Source: Telluria aromaticivorans
Lineage (GTDB): Bacteria; Pseudomonadota; Gammaproteobacteria; Burkholderiales; Burkholderiaceae_D
Direction of reading: 5' to 3'
Length of the DNA stretch: 64,000 nt
NCBI RefSeq assembly: GCF_013003915.1
Contig: NZ_JABAIV010000005.1
Location: 132,990-196,989, forward strand
The notes below the pieces were generated by a model that was given only the letters and a program-made list of their open reading frames with translations, did not search any database and was not told where the DNA came from. Each line of letters begins with the position of its first letter. The first letter of the stretch is position 1. The position numbers were made by a program, and so were the translations under genes. Of this stretch, positions 1-8,523 are shown in pieces.

Positions 1-17
1 AATACCTGAAATCGTAG
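1..17 (+). CDS. 3' end of an hldD-like gene, cut by the window edge
   Basis: The first 17 bases read as the last codons of a gene (Y-L-K-S-stop). They are identical to the end of the hldD-like remnant 349 bp downstream, so the gene running off the left edge is inferred to be ADP-L-glycero-D-manno-heptose 6-epimerase (lipopolysaccharide core synthesis). The TAG stop lies inside the first repeat element. Only five codons are visible, so it cannot be said whether the gene is intact. Confidence 0.5.
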
Positions 18-120
18 GGTGGGCGGGTCTCCCGCCCGCGCGTTCAAATCACGTGTGAAGGCCAGCTCCGTGGCGTGCACCTGTTCGTTGAACGCGTGGG
101 CAGAATCTGCCCACCCTACG
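13..120. repeat. Paired-hairpin repeat, copy 1
   Basis: The left arm is CGTAGGGTGGGC followed by an inner stem (CGGG-tct-CCCG) and GCCCGCGCGTTCAAAT. About 45 bp later comes the inverted arm, GTTGAACGCGTGGGC, inner stem AGAatcT, then GCCCACCCTACG. The outline recurs through the window with different inner stems. The element begins inside the last codons of the hldD-like gene and supplies its TAG stop. Confidence 0.85.
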
Positions 121-127
121 GTGTGTC

Positions 128-166
128 AGCTCATCTTATTTCGCGACTTCATTCATAAGATGAGCT
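128..166. repeat. 12-bp inverted repeat (hairpin)
   Basis: AGCTCATCTTAT at 128-139 pairs with ATAAGATGAGCT at 155-166 around a 15-base loop. It recurs in the duplicate copy at 477-515. There is no T-tract, so it is not a clear terminator. Confidence 0.7.
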
Positions 167-213
167 AATACACCGAGCCCATCAGCCTCACCCGCATTCA
201 CGCGCCGCCCCTA

Positions 214-366
214 AAGGAGTATTTGCCGTTTCCGGACAAGCTCAAGGGGAAGCACCAGAGTTTTACGCAGGCCGATATTGGCGCGCTGCGTGCGGCTGGG
301 TACACCGAGCCGTTTACGGATGTGGCCAACGGAGTCGCGAAGTACATGCAATACCTGAAATCGTAG
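214..366 (+). pseudogene. hldD C-terminal remnant (ADP-heptose epimerase tail)
   Basis: The frame from 214 to the TAG at 366 reads about 50 residues resembling the C-terminus of ADP-L-glycero-D-manno-heptose 6-epimerase ([16 protein letters not shown], then RAAGYTEPF). There is no start codon or Rossmann domain, so it is a fragment left by the tandem duplication, not a gene. The assignment rests on resemblance to the family's C-terminal signature. Confidence 0.65.
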
Positions 367-469
367 GGTGGGCGGGTCTCCCGCCCGCGCGTTCAAATCA
401 CGTGTGAAGGCCAGCTCCGTGGCGTGCACCTGTTCGTTGAACGCGTGGGCAGAATCTGCCCACCCTACG
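362..469. repeat. Paired-hairpin repeat, copy 2
   Basis: Nearly exact duplicate of the element at 13-120, shifted by 349 bp. Its left arm again carries the TAG stop of the hldD tail. Confidence 0.85.
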
Positions 470-476
470 GTGTATC

Positions 477-515
477 AGCTCATCTTATTTCGCGACTTCA
501 TTCATAAGATGAGCT
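477..515. repeat. 12-bp inverted repeat (second copy)
   Basis: Duplicate of the hairpin at 128-166. The rest of the stretch up to the kinase start at 627 shows no further gene. Confidence 0.7.
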
Positions 516-626
516 AATACACCGAGCCCATCAGCCCCACCCGCATTCACGCGCCGCCCCTGAAGAGCGTCGTGTAGACTCCAGTTTCGTGCTTTTTTGT
601 ACACTCGACCAGGGTCCCCACCGGTA

Positions 627-1772
627 ATGAATGCAAACCTGACCGGGCACCTGTCCCCGATTGACCCCGACCTGTCGCCCGTCACACGCGCGATGGTGGC
701 ATTGCGTACGCCGCTCATCGAAGCCTGGATGGAGGAAGTGCGCGGCCACGTGCCGCAGGCGAAGGAGCTGGCGCTGCCGATCCTCGAGAACACCATCCCT
801 GCCTATTTCGATACCCTGGCGGCGCTGCTCACGCCAGGCCACTCGGCGCGCGTGGTCACCGACCTGGGCGCGGTCGCCAGTGAGCATGGCGGCGAGCGTG
901 CCCGCATGACGATGTACGACGCCACCGCCGTCATCCACGAGATGCAGATCTTCCGCGACGTGCTGTTTCGCGAGCTCGAACATCATGGCGTCGCGCTCGA
1001 GGACACCCAACGCGCCACCCTGTCTGCCCACATCGACGCCACCATCCGCGAAAGCGCCAACGCCTTCATCGTGGTGCAGGCCGCGCTGCGCGAACAGTTC
1101 GTCGCCTCGATGGCGCACGACCTGCGCACGCCGCTGTCCACTGCCCAGATGGCGGCGGAAATGATCGGCCATACCTCGGGCGACGCCACTGTGCGCCGCT
1201 ACGCCGAAAAGATCGTCGCCAGCACCCAGCGCATGGACGGCATGACGCGCGAACTGCTCAACGGGATTGCCTTCTGCAAGACCGGGCCGGTGCGCCTCAC
1301 GCTGGCGCAGATGGACATGGTGGAGCTGGTCCGCGAAGTGGCGCAGTCGGCGGAAATCTTCCACCCGGTCGAGGTCGATATCGGGCCCGAGGCGGTCGAG
1401 GGCTGGTGGTGCCGCGAAGCCGTGCAGCGGACCATCGAAAACCTCGTCAACAACGCGATCAAGTATGGCGCGCGCGATGCGGCCATCCGGCTGGTGGTGT
1501 CCACCACGGTCGAGCGGGTGCAGGTGATGGTGCATAACCAGGGCGCGCCGATTGCGCCCGAAGACAGCGAGAGCATCTTCCAGCTCTATCGCCGCGCCGG
1601 CAACCAGGGACTGGGCGAGGGCTGGGGCGTTGGCCTGCCCTATGTGCGCCGCGTCGCCGAGGCGCATGGCGGCAGCGTGCTGATGTCGAGTTCCGCCGAA
1701 GACGGCACCGCCTTCGTGATCGATCTTCCCATCGACGCACGACCCTTCGCCGGCGCGCCCACCGCCGCCTGA
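627..1772 (+). CDS. Soluble sensor histidine kinase with RsbRD-like N-terminus
   Basis: A 381-residue protein without membrane segments. Residues about 10-150 resemble the RsbRD N-terminal helical domain found in front of many cytosolic kinases. The HisKA box is FVASMAHDLRTPLS (His near residue 170). The ATPase domain has the N box ENLVNNAIKYG, an atypical G1 (HNQGAPI instead of DNGxGI, common in this kinase subgroup) and the G2 stretch GEGWGVGLPYV. No receiver domain or response regulator gene is adjacent, so it is an orphan kinase. The ATG at 627 is preferred; a TTG ten codons earlier is in frame but weaker. Confidence 0.85.
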   Translation: MNANLTGHLSPIDPDLSPVTRAMVALRTPLIEAWMEEVRGHVPQAKELALPILENTIPAYFDTLAALLTPGHSARVVTDLGAVASEHGGERARMTMYDATAVIHEMQIFRDVLFRELEHHGVALEDTQRATLSAHIDATIRESANAFIVVQAALREQFVASMAHDLRTPLSTAQMAAEMIGHTSGDATVRRYAEKIVASTQRMDGMTRELLNGIAFCKTGPVRLTLAQMDMVELVREVAQSAEIFHPVEVDIGPEAVEGWWCREAVQRTIENLVNNAIKYGARDAAIRLVVSTTVERVQVMVHNQGAPIAPEDSESIFQLYRRAGNQGLGEGWGVGLPYVRRVAEAHGGSVLMSSSAEDGTAFVIDLPIDARPFAGAPTAA

Positions 1773-1776
1773 TTCC

Positions 1777-2166
1777 TCAGCGTGGCTTGGCCAGCCCGTG
1801 CCCGCCCACCGGCTCGGTCTCGAAGCGTTCGCCGAAGCCCGCGATCAGCGGGCGGCCTTTGGCAATCGCAGCCTGTACCGGCGGCAGCGCCAGCGACGCC
1901 TTGTGGCTGGCCTGGCTGTCCCAGGTTTCGGTAATCCACAGCGCGTCCGCGTCGAGCTTGTCCTTGGCGATGACATAGCCCAGGCAGCCCGGCATGGCCT
2001 TTGTTCCTTCGAGCAGGATGGCGATCAAGGCCTCGCGCTGGCCCGGCTGGGCGCGCATTTTTCCGATCAAACCGTACATGTTGCTGTCCTTCGTATCTGG
2101 TGTGGCGTGGGCCGTGAGGGGCAGGGCGGCGAGTAAAGTGACCGCAGTACGGCGCGTGATGGTCAT
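1777..2166 (-). CDS. Secreted antibiotic-biosynthesis-monooxygenase (ABM) domain protein
   Basis: A 129-residue protein. The N-terminus MTITRRTAVTLLAALPLTAHA is a signal peptide with a twin arginine, so export by Tat or Sec is likely. The rest fits the small ABM ferredoxin-like fold (MYGLIGKMRAQPGQREALI, then GCLGYVIAKD and WITETWDSQASHKASL). Members are heme-free oxygenases or quinol monooxygenases; the substrate here is unknown. The ATG at 2166 follows an AGGAAG ribosome site; an upstream in-frame start lacks one and would bury the signal peptide. It ends 4 bp from the kinase gene in a convergent arrangement. Confidence 0.75.
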   Translation of the reverse strand: MTITRRTAVTLLAALPLTAHATPDTKDSNMYGLIGKMRAQPGQREALIAILLEGTKAMPGCLGYVIAKDKLDADALWITETWDSQASHKASLALPPVQAAIAKGRPLIAGFGERFETEPVGGHGLAKPR

Positions 2167-2299
2167 GGACGCTTCCTGTTGAGTGAACGACAAGTATAGG
2201 CCCGCCATGGGTCAAGCCGCAATGGGGATCGCCCGCTCTATGGGCGCTGGGTTAAGATGGCAGTTTGCCAAGCCGGCCCACCTCGATACGGATCCCTTG

Positions 2300-3922
2300 A
2301 TGCGACTTTCCCCCCTCGCCCTTGCTGCTGCCCTGACCCTGTCCAGTACCGCCTTCGCCCAGCAGGCGCCGGCCGTGTCCGAACCGGTGCTGCGCGGCCA
2401 CCTGGCCTTCCTGGCCGACGATTTGTTCGAAGGCCGCGGCACCGGCCAGCGCGGCGGCGAGCTCGCGGTGCGCTACCTGGAAACCCAGGCCGCGATCATC
2501 GGCTTGACGCAGATTCCCGGCGGCGGCTACCGCCAGAAGGTCGACATCCGCGGCACCAGGCTGCTGCCCGGCAGCGCCGTGAGCTTCCAGGCCGGCGGCA
2601 AGCGCTTCGCTCCAGAAATCGGCAAGGGCATCGTGTTCGGCACCGCCAGCGGCCGCAGCAGCGTGGCCTTCGATGCGCCGCTGCTGTTCGTCGGCTACGG
2701 CGTCTCGGCGCCCGAAGAAAAATGGGACGACTACAAGGACGTGGACGTGAAGGGCAAGATCCTGGTCATGATGGTCAACGACCCGCAGCCCACCGCGCAG
2801 GAGCCGAACCGCTTTGCCGGCAAGGCCTACACCTGGTATGGCCGCTGGCTGTACAAGTTCGAGGAAGCGGTGCGCAAGGGCGCCGCCGGCGCGCTGCTGA
2901 TCCACACGCTGCCATCTTCGTCCTACCCGTGGAGCGTGCCGGCCAACGGCTTCTCGCACGAGCGCTTCCACCTGGCAGGCGCGGGCAACCCGGTCGAAGG
3001 CTGGCTGCACGAAGACACCGCGCGCGAGCTGTTCGCGGCCGCCGGCTTCAACCTCGAGCAGCTCCGCGCGCAGGCCGAAAGCCGCGACTTCCGCCCGGTC
3101 GACCTCAAGATCGCCACCCATGTCGAGCTGAAGTCCGGCATCCGCCAGGTCGAGCAGTTCAACGTGGTCGGGCTGGTGCCGGGTACCGATCCGAAACTGA
3201 AGGAGCAGGCGGTCGTGTATTCGTCGCACTGGGACCACATGGGCATGGATGAAGAGGCAAGCGCAGGTAAAAAAGATCGCATCTACAACGGCGCCATCGA
3301 CAACGCCTCAGGTACCGCCGCGCTGCTGGCAATGGCTGCCGAAGCCGTGAAAAAGCCGGCGCGCCGCACCCAGGTCTTCCTGTGGCCGGCCGCCGAAGAG
3401 CAGGGCCTGCTGGGCAGCGCCGCCTATGTGAAGAACCCGGTAGTCCCGCTGGCGAAGACCGCGGCAGACCTGAATCTCGACAGCCTGAACTTCGTCGGCA
3501 AGACCAGGGACATCGGCGTGCCGGGCGCCGAGCGCAGCACCCTGTACGACACTGCCGCCACCGTGGCGAAGACCATGGGGCTGAAGCTCGCGCCGACGAT
3601 TCCCGACCTCTCGGGCGCCTACTTCCGCGCCGACCACTTCAATTTCGCCAAGGCGGGCGTCCCGGCCTTCAATGTCGGCTCGGCCGTGTTCTCGGGCGAC
3701 GGCCATTTCGAGTTCGCGCACCAGCACGGGCCATCGAGCGAGAAAATGGTGGGCTTCAAGAAGGATTACCACCAGGTGACCGACGAGTACCGCGCCGACT
3801 GGGATTTGTCCGGCATGGTGCAGCAGGCCCAGTTCACGCTGAACCTGGGCTATGCGGTGGCGAATGCCCCGAGCATGCCAGCCTGGAAGAAGGGCGACAC
3901 CTTCGGCAGCGTCAAGAGATAA
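2300..3922 (+). CDS. Secreted M28 family zinc aminopeptidase with PA insert
   Basis: A 540-residue protein. It begins with a signal peptide (MRLSPLALAAALTLSSTAFA). A PA-like domain spans about residues 120-280 and the M28 catalytic domain the second half. Zinc-ligand motifs are visible: SSHWDHMGM, NGAIDNASGTAA, WPAAEEQGLLGS with the catalytic Glu, LNLDSLNF, and YHQVTDEY near the end. The family removes N-terminal residues from peptides in the periplasm or outside the cell. The start at 2300 is chosen because the signal peptide begins there; the frame is open 39 codons further upstream. Confidence 0.9.
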   Translation: MRLSPLALAAALTLSSTAFAQQAPAVSEPVLRGHLAFLADDLFEGRGTGQRGGELAVRYLETQAAIIGLTQIPGGGYRQKVDIRGTRLLPGSAVSFQAGGKRFAPEIGKGIVFGTASGRSSVAFDAPLLFVGYGVSAPEEKWDDYKDVDVKGKILVMMVNDPQPTAQEPNRFAGKAYTWYGRWLYKFEEAVRKGAAGALLIHTLPSSSYPWSVPANGFSHERFHLAGAGNPVEGWLHEDTARELFAAAGFNLEQLRAQAESRDFRPVDLKIATHVELKSGIRQVEQFNVVGLVPGTDPKLKEQAVVYSSHWDHMGMDEEASAGKKDRIYNGAIDNASGTAALLAMAAEAVKKPARRTQVFLWPAAEEQGLLGSAAYVKNPVVPLAKTAADLNLDSLNFVGKTRDIGVPGAERSTLYDTAATVAKTMGLKLAPTIPDLSGAYFRADHFNFAKAGVPAFNVGSAVFSGDGHFEFAHQHGPSSEKMVGFKKDYHQVTDEYRADWDLSGMVQQAQFTLNLGYAVANAPSMPAWKKGDTFGSVKR

Positions 3923-3928
3923 GCGTAG

Positions 3929-6499
3929 TCATGCGCTGGCCACGCCTGCGAGGATCTTCTCCAGGCTGGCCATGTCCACCGGCTTGACCAGGTGGTGGTC
4001 GAAACCAGCCGCCGCGCTGTTGCGGCGGTCCTGTTCCTGGCCATAGCCGGTCACCGCCACCAGCACCGCCCGCGCGGTTGCCGGGTCGCGGCGCAGGCGG
4101 CGCGCCAGTTCGTAGCCGTCCATGTCCGGCAGCCCGATATCGAGCAGGCAGACGTTCGGCGCAAAGCCGGGCGCCAGCGCCAGCGCCGCCGTGGAATCAT
4201 GCTCGACCTGTACCTCGTGGCCCTGGGCGCCGACATACATCGCCAGCACCTGGGCCGCATCGACGTTGTCGTCCACCACCAGCACTTTCACGTTCGAGGC
4301 CGAGGCCTCGGCCGCGGCTGCGGCATCCAGGCCAGCGGAAGCACGCTCGGTGCAGCGCGGCAGCCGTACCGTGAAGACGGTGCCCTGTCCCTGGCCGCTG
4401 CTTGCAACACCCACGCTGCCGCCATGCAGTTCGACCAGGCTGCGCACCAGCGCCAGGCCGATGCCCAGGCCGCCGAGCGAGCGGTCGGGCGTGCGTTCGC
4501 CCTGCACGAACATGTCGAAAGCGCGTTCCAGTTCCGCCCGCAGCATGCCGATGCCGTTGTCGCGCACTTCCAGCACCACCAGCTCGCTGCCCGCGGCGAG
4601 GGTGACGGCGATCTCGCCGCCGCGGTCGGTGAACTTGGCCGCGTTGTGCAGCAGGTTGCCGACCACCTGCACCAGGCGCTTGCGGTCGCCGAACACGTGG
4701 CAGGGCTGGGGCAGGGTGCGGACCTCGAGCTTGTGGCCCTTGTCGCGCACCAGCGCCTGCACCTGCTCCACCGCCTCCAGCACCACGGCATTGATGTCGA
4801 TGCGCTGCTTGCTGAGCTCCACCAGCCCGCGCGTGACGCGCGACACGTCGAGCAGGTCGTCCACCAGCCCGGCCATGTGGCGTGCCTGGCGCGCGATGAT
4901 GCCGCTGATCTGCCTGGTGCGCGCCGGGTCGAGCCCGTCCTGGCCGAGCAGCTGGGCGCCGGAGGTGATCGGGGCCAGCGGGTTGCGCAGCTCGTGCGCG
5001 AGCATGGCGAGGAATTCGTTCTTGCGCTGGTCGGCGTGGCGCAGCGCTTCTTCCGCGCGTACGCGATCGGTCACGTCCTGCACAGAGCCGCGCAGCGCCA
5101 ACACCCGGCCATCGGGACCGTGCACGCTCTCGCAGCGGTAGTCGAGCCAGATACGGTGGCCGTCGGCATGGGTGGCGTGCAGCTGCAGCTTGCCGTTGCC
5201 CCCGATGCGCACCAGTTCCGTCATCAGCTGCTGGACCTGCTGCCACGACTCTTCGACCAGCAGGGTGCCGCGCTGTTGCGCGAAGGGCGGCAGTGGTCGG
5301 CCGAAGATATGCGGCACCGAATCCGAAACCTCGATGGCCTCGCTGCCCAGGCTCCAGTGCCAGGTGCCGAAGCGCGCCTGCATGTGGGTTTCGCGCAGTG
5401 CCGATTCCTTGGCGGCCAGTTCGCGCGAGCGTTCCTCGAGCAGGCTTGCAGCGTCGCCGATGGCGGCCGCCACCTCGGCCGCTTCGCGCACATACACGCC
5501 CGTGACCGGCTGCGGCTTCACACCCTTGCCGAGCGCCAGCGCCGGACCGGTCAGCGCCTGCAGCGAGCGGGCCATGCGCCCGCCGATCAGCCAGGCCAGG
5601 CACAGCCCGATCGCGAACAGCACCGCCGTGCCGCCCACCATGAGGGCGAGTTGCCCGAGCAGTTCCGCGCGCAGGACGGCGCGCGGGATCCCGATCGCGA
5701 CGCCCCAGCCGGTGAGGGCGGAGCGCGAATACGAGGTCACCAGCGGCATGCCTTCGCGCGAGCGCGAGTCGATGGTGCCTTCGCTGGCGCGCGCCGCCGC
5801 ATTGCGCAGCAGCGGATTGACCGGTTTGCCGATCGACTGAGCTGGATTGACGTTGCGGGCGAAAATGATGCCCTGGCGGTCGAACAGCGAAGCCACCGCG
5901 CCTTCGGGGATGGACTTGGGAGTGAGGATGTCCTGGAAGTAGTCGGGCCGCATGCCGATGCTCAGCACATAGCGCAATTCGCCGCCCACCTGCACCGGGA
6001 CGTCGACCCTCACGCTGGGCAGCTTGCGCAGGGGGCCGATGAAGACATCCGACACCGCCGGTTTGCCGGTGGCGAATACGCGCTCGAGCTGGGGCGAACC
6101 ATCGACCGGCAAGAGGGTGCCGTAGTCGGCCGCAGTGTTGACGAGCTGCTGGCCGCTGCGGTCGCGCAGGACCATGTTCATGCCGCCGCCGGCCAGCACC
6201 AGTGCCTGGCGCGCCTGGCGGTGCACGCGCGCAAAGTCGCCCGCTTCGAGAGCATCGAGGGTCGACAGGGTCTGGGCGATCGACTGGCCCTGCAGTAGTT
6301 TGTTGTCGACCGTGTGCACCAGCGCGCGCACGGTCTGCAGGGTGTTCTTCTCGAACTGGGCCCTGGCCTTCTGGTACTGATGCACGAATAGCAGGGACGC
6401 GCCGACGACGCCGGGCAGCAGCGTCGCCAGGACCAGCCATAACAGGTAGGCCCGCAATGGCCTGCGGGCCGGTGAAGAAGAAGGGGTGGTGCCGGTCAC
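3929..6499 (-). CDS. Membrane hybrid sensor histidine kinase (Cache-PAS-HisKA-HATPase-REC)
   Basis: An 856-residue protein. Membrane helices at about 17-38 and 284-307 bracket a periplasmic dCache-like sensor region. A PAS domain follows (about 370-485), then HisKA with FLAMLAHELRNPLAP (His near 505), a HATPase domain with the G boxes DNGIGM and GGLGIGLALV, and a C-terminal receiver with the phosphoacceptor motif LLDIGLPDMDGYE. The receiver is fused, with no separate output domain, so signalling must pass through another partner. It is convergent with the peptidase, ending 6 bp from it. A closely similar kinase without the Cache domain lies at 46470-49208. Confidence 0.9.
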   Translation of the reverse strand: MTGTTPSSSPARRPLRAYLLWLVLATLLPGVVGASLLFVHQYQKARAQFEKNTLQTVRALVHTVDNKLLQGQSIAQTLSTLDALEAGDFARVHRQARQALVLAGGGMNMVLRDRSGQQLVNTAADYGTLLPVDGSPQLERVFATGKPAVSDVFIGPLRKLPSVRVDVPVQVGGELRYVLSIGMRPDYFQDILTPKSIPEGAVASLFDRQGIIFARNVNPAQSIGKPVNPLLRNAAARASEGTIDSRSREGMPLVTSYSRSALTGWGVAIGIPRAVLRAELLGQLALMVGGTAVLFAIGLCLAWLIGGRMARSLQALTGPALALGKGVKPQPVTGVYVREAAEVAAAIGDAASLLEERSRELAAKESALRETHMQARFGTWHWSLGSEAIEVSDSVPHIFGRPLPPFAQQRGTLLVEESWQQVQQLMTELVRIGGNGKLQLHATHADGHRIWLDYRCESVHGPDGRVLALRGSVQDVTDRVRAEEALRHADQRKNEFLAMLAHELRNPLAPITSGAQLLGQDGLDPARTRQISGIIARQARHMAGLVDDLLDVSRVTRGLVELSKQRIDINAVVLEAVEQVQALVRDKGHKLEVRTLPQPCHVFGDRKRLVQVVGNLLHNAAKFTDRGGEIAVTLAAGSELVVLEVRDNGIGMLRAELERAFDMFVQGERTPDRSLGGLGIGLALVRSLVELHGGSVGVASSGQGQGTVFTVRLPRCTERASAGLDAAAAAEASASNVKVLVVDDNVDAAQVLAMYVGAQGHEVQVEHDSTAALALAPGFAPNVCLLDIGLPDMDGYELARRLRRDPATARAVLVAVTGYGQEQDRRNSAAAGFDHHLVKPVDMASLEKILAGVASA

Positions 6500-6578
6500 G
6501 CGGTCGTCCGGAATACAGGGGAATGGTCGGATTTTACGTGATATTGCCCGTGTGAACCGCCGTCGACCGAAACTGCTG

Positions 6579-6586
6579 TTGTTTTA
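6579..6586. repeat. Target-site duplication TTGTTTTA (left copy)
   Basis: Identical to 7639-7646. The two 8-mers exactly flank the terminal inverted repeats of the IS element. Confidence 0.92.
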
Positions 6587-7638
6587 GGCGCTGTCATCGC
6601 TAGTTGTAGAAATTGAACTGCCGAGCTTTTCCACGGTCCAAGCATGATCGGACTGAGCGGCCAAGCGAGAAATGAACGGAGCAGGCTTTACCAGGTGGTT
6701 GAGGAAAGTGCCGTCGCTGACGCAGCGCCAGCGTGCGCAGTTGCTGAACGTTTTGCGCCCTGCAATTGGGTTCGAGCGCGTCTGCGCAGTAATTGCGCAA
6801 GCGAAGCCAACGCCCAATTGTCCATCCTGCCAGGCGGAACGCCCTTACCGGCACGGGCAGGACCGCGGCGTACAGCGGTACCGTTGCCGTGCTTGCCGCA
6901 AGACATTCAGCGCATTGAGCGGAACACCCCTGTCTCGCTTGCGCCATCGCGCCAAATGGGTCGATTATCTCTCAACGATGCTCGAGACGAAGAGCGTGCG
7001 CGCATCGGCCAAGGCGGTCGGCGTGCACCGGAATACGAGTTTTCGCTGGCGCCACCGTTTTCTCTCGCTGGCCATGCACGATCGGCCGGAGCGCCTTGCC
7101 GGCATTGCCGAGGCCGACGAGATGTTCCTGCTCGAGTCGCAAAAAGGGGCACGCAAGGTCGACCGGCCCCCTCGCCGACGCGGCGGAGTTGCCACCACGC
7201 GCGGCATCACGCATGAACACGTCTGCATCCTCGTTGCACGCGACCGCACTGGGCAGACCCTTGACTTCGTCACCGGCCGCGCTGCCGTGACAAAACAGCA
7301 GCTGCACCGCCACCTGGGCCGCAGGCTGGCAGGAGACGTGCTCTTGGTGACTGACGCGCATCCAGCCTATCGGGTCTTTGCACGCGAAGCGGGCATTGCG
7401 CACGCGTTTGTAAGCCTGCGTCTGGGGGAGCGGGTGCGCGGCGCCGTTCACGTGCAGGGTGTGAATGGCTACCACCAGCGCTTCCGGCAATGGCTGGCCC
7501 GTTTTTACGGAGTCGCTTCGCGCTACCTGCCGAACTACCTGGGCTGGCGCTGGGCGCTGGATGGAGAACGCATTACTTCACCTGAAAGGCTGCTAAGAGC
7601 CGCGCTTGGCGTCTTCCACATTTAACGAGCACAGCGCC
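6587..7638 (+). mobile_element. IS1595-family insertion sequence, 1052 bp, complete
   Basis: The ends are inverted repeats: 13 of the first 16 bases match, beginning with a perfect GGCGCTGT on each side. They are flanked by the perfect 8-bp duplication TTGTTTTA, the size expected for IS1595. It carries one intact transposase. The insertion lies between the hybrid kinase and the end of the urease operon and looks recent. Confidence 0.92.
6672..7625 (+). CDS. IS1595-family transposase
   Basis: A 317-residue protein. The zinc ribbon has two Cys pairs (CPSC near residue 50 and CRAC near 73). A helix-turn-helix segment follows (ASAKAVGVHRNTSFRWRHRF). The ISXO2-like catalytic domain shows EADEMFLLES and LLVTDAHPAY, giving two acidic residues, and a third region around GVNGYHQRFRQW with Asn/His rather than a clear Glu. 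The frame is uninterrupted and both IS ends are present, so the element may be active. Confidence 0.9.
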   Translation: MNGAGFTRWLRKVPSLTQRQRAQLLNVLRPAIGFERVCAVIAQAKPTPNCPSCQAERPYRHGQDRGVQRYRCRACRKTFSALSGTPLSRLRHRAKWVDYLSTMLETKSVRASAKAVGVHRNTSFRWRHRFLSLAMHDRPERLAGIAEADEMFLLESQKGARKVDRPPRRRGGVATTRGITHEHVCILVARDRTGQTLDFVTGRAAVTKQQLHRHLGRRLAGDVLLVTDAHPAYRVFAREAGIAHAFVSLRLGERVRGAVHVQGVNGYHQRFRQWLARFYGVASRYLPNYLGWRWALDGERITSPERLLRAALGVFHI

Positions 7639-7646
7639 TTGTTTTA
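7639..7646. repeat. Target-site duplication TTGTTTTA (right copy)
   Basis: Identical to 6579-6586. Its complement, TAAAACAA, contains the TAA stop codon of the small membrane protein on the minus strand. Confidence 0.92.
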
Positions 7647-7886
7647 GAGTGGCAGCGTCACGCCCGCACTCCCGGCGCCGACAGCCAGCGCGACCGCGAT
7701 CGCCAGCGGCAGCACCCCGCGGCGCCTGCGCAAGCCGCCCCACAGCAGCACCGCGCCGGTCGCGACCACGACCGCGGCGACCGCGGCATGCTCGAACCAG
7801 GCGTGGTCGGGCGGCGCGCCATGGCCGGGATGGGCCAGTGCCGGCACGGCGCCCAGCAGGATCAAGATCAGCAACAGGGGTTTCAT
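7644..7886 (-). CDS. Small HPGHG membrane protein, HupE/UreJ-like N-terminus
   Basis: An 80-residue protein. A signal peptide (ending near ALA) is followed by HPGHG, the motif that opens mature HupE/UreJ nickel permeases, then two hydrophobic helices. It is much shorter than HupE/UreJ (about 190 residues), so it may be a nickel-binding membrane accessory rather than a permease. It starts 13 bp after ureG behind a GGAGAT ribosome site and is the last gene of the urease operon. Its TAA stop is inside the IS target duplication, so the insertion left the protein unchanged. Confidence 0.65.
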   Translation of the reverse strand: MKPLLLILILLGAVPALAHPGHGAPPDHAWFEHAAVAAVVVATGAVLLWGGLRRRRGVLPLAIAVALAVGAGSAGVTLPL

Positions 7887-7899
7887 GGGTATCTCCAGG

Positions 7900-8514
7900 T
7901 CAGTGGTCGAGCAGGCCCTGCTCGCGGATGAAGGCGACCACGGCGTCCACGCCGTCGCCGCTGCGCAGGTTGGTGAACAGGAAAGGCCGGTCGCCGCGCT
8001 GGCGGCGCGCGTCCCTGGCCATGACCTGCAGGTCGGCGCCGACGTGCGGCGCCAGGTCGGTCTTGTTGATGATCAGGAGGTCCGAGCGCGTGATGCCTGG
8101 CCCGCCCTTGCGCGGGATCTTCTCGCCGCCGGCCACGTCGATCACGTACAGGGTCAGGTCGGACAGCTCCGGGCTGAAGGTAGCGGCCAGGTTGTCACCG
8201 CCCGACTCGACCAGCACCAGCTGCAGTCCAGGGAACTCGGCCTGCAGGCGCGCGATGGCTTCCAGGTTGATCGAGGCGTCCTCGCGGATCGCGGTGTGCG
8301 GGCAGCCGCCGGTTTCCACGCCCATCAGGCGCTCGGGTGGCAGGGCGTTCGCGCGCAGCAGGATCTCCATGTCCTCGCGCGTGTAGATGTCGTTGGTGAC
8401 GACAGCCATGTCGTAGCGCTCGCGCATGGCCAGGCACAGGCGCTCGCACAGTGCGGTCTTGCCGGAACCGACCGGGCCGCCGATGCCGACCCGCAGGGGA
8501 TTCGAAGTAGTCAT
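7900..8514 (-). CDS. ureG: Urease accessory GTPase UreG
   Basis: A 204-residue protein of normal family length. The P-loop is GPVGSGKT near residue 13. [29 protein letters not shown] and the NKTDLA guanine-specificity motif are all present. UreG hydrolyses GTP while delivering nickel to the urease apoprotein with UreD, UreF and UreE in the cytoplasm. It follows ureF by 9 bp in the same operon. Confidence 0.97.
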   Translation of the reverse strand: MTTSNPLRVGIGGPVGSGKTALCERLCLAMRERYDMAVVTNDIYTREDMEILLRANALPPERLMGVETGGCPHTAIREDASINLEAIARLQAEFPGLQLVLVESGGDNLAATFSPELSDLTLYVIDVAGGEKIPRKGGPGITRSDLLIINKTDLAPHVGADLQVMARDARRQRGDRPFLFTNLRSGDGVDAVVAFIREQGLLDH

Positions 8515-8523
8515 GTTTGCCTT

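Larger units (their letters stand above)
1..561. repeat. 349-bp tandem duplication (1-212 and 350-561)
   Basis: Bases 1-212 recur at 350-561 with only a few differences (for example positions 125/474). Each copy holds the tail of hldD, a paired-hairpin repeat and a 12-bp inverted repeat. The copies diverge abruptly after 212/561. The duplicated unit probably begins to the left of the window, inside hldD. Confidence 0.9.

Noticed and set aside
1..561. CRISPR array
   Set aside because: The two long direct repeats contain coding remnants and a hairpin element; there are no short regularly spaced repeats or cas genes anywhere in the window.
597..626. TTG start of the soluble kinase ten codons upstream
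   Set aside because: The ATG at 627 begins the recognisable domain and the TTG has no ribosome site.
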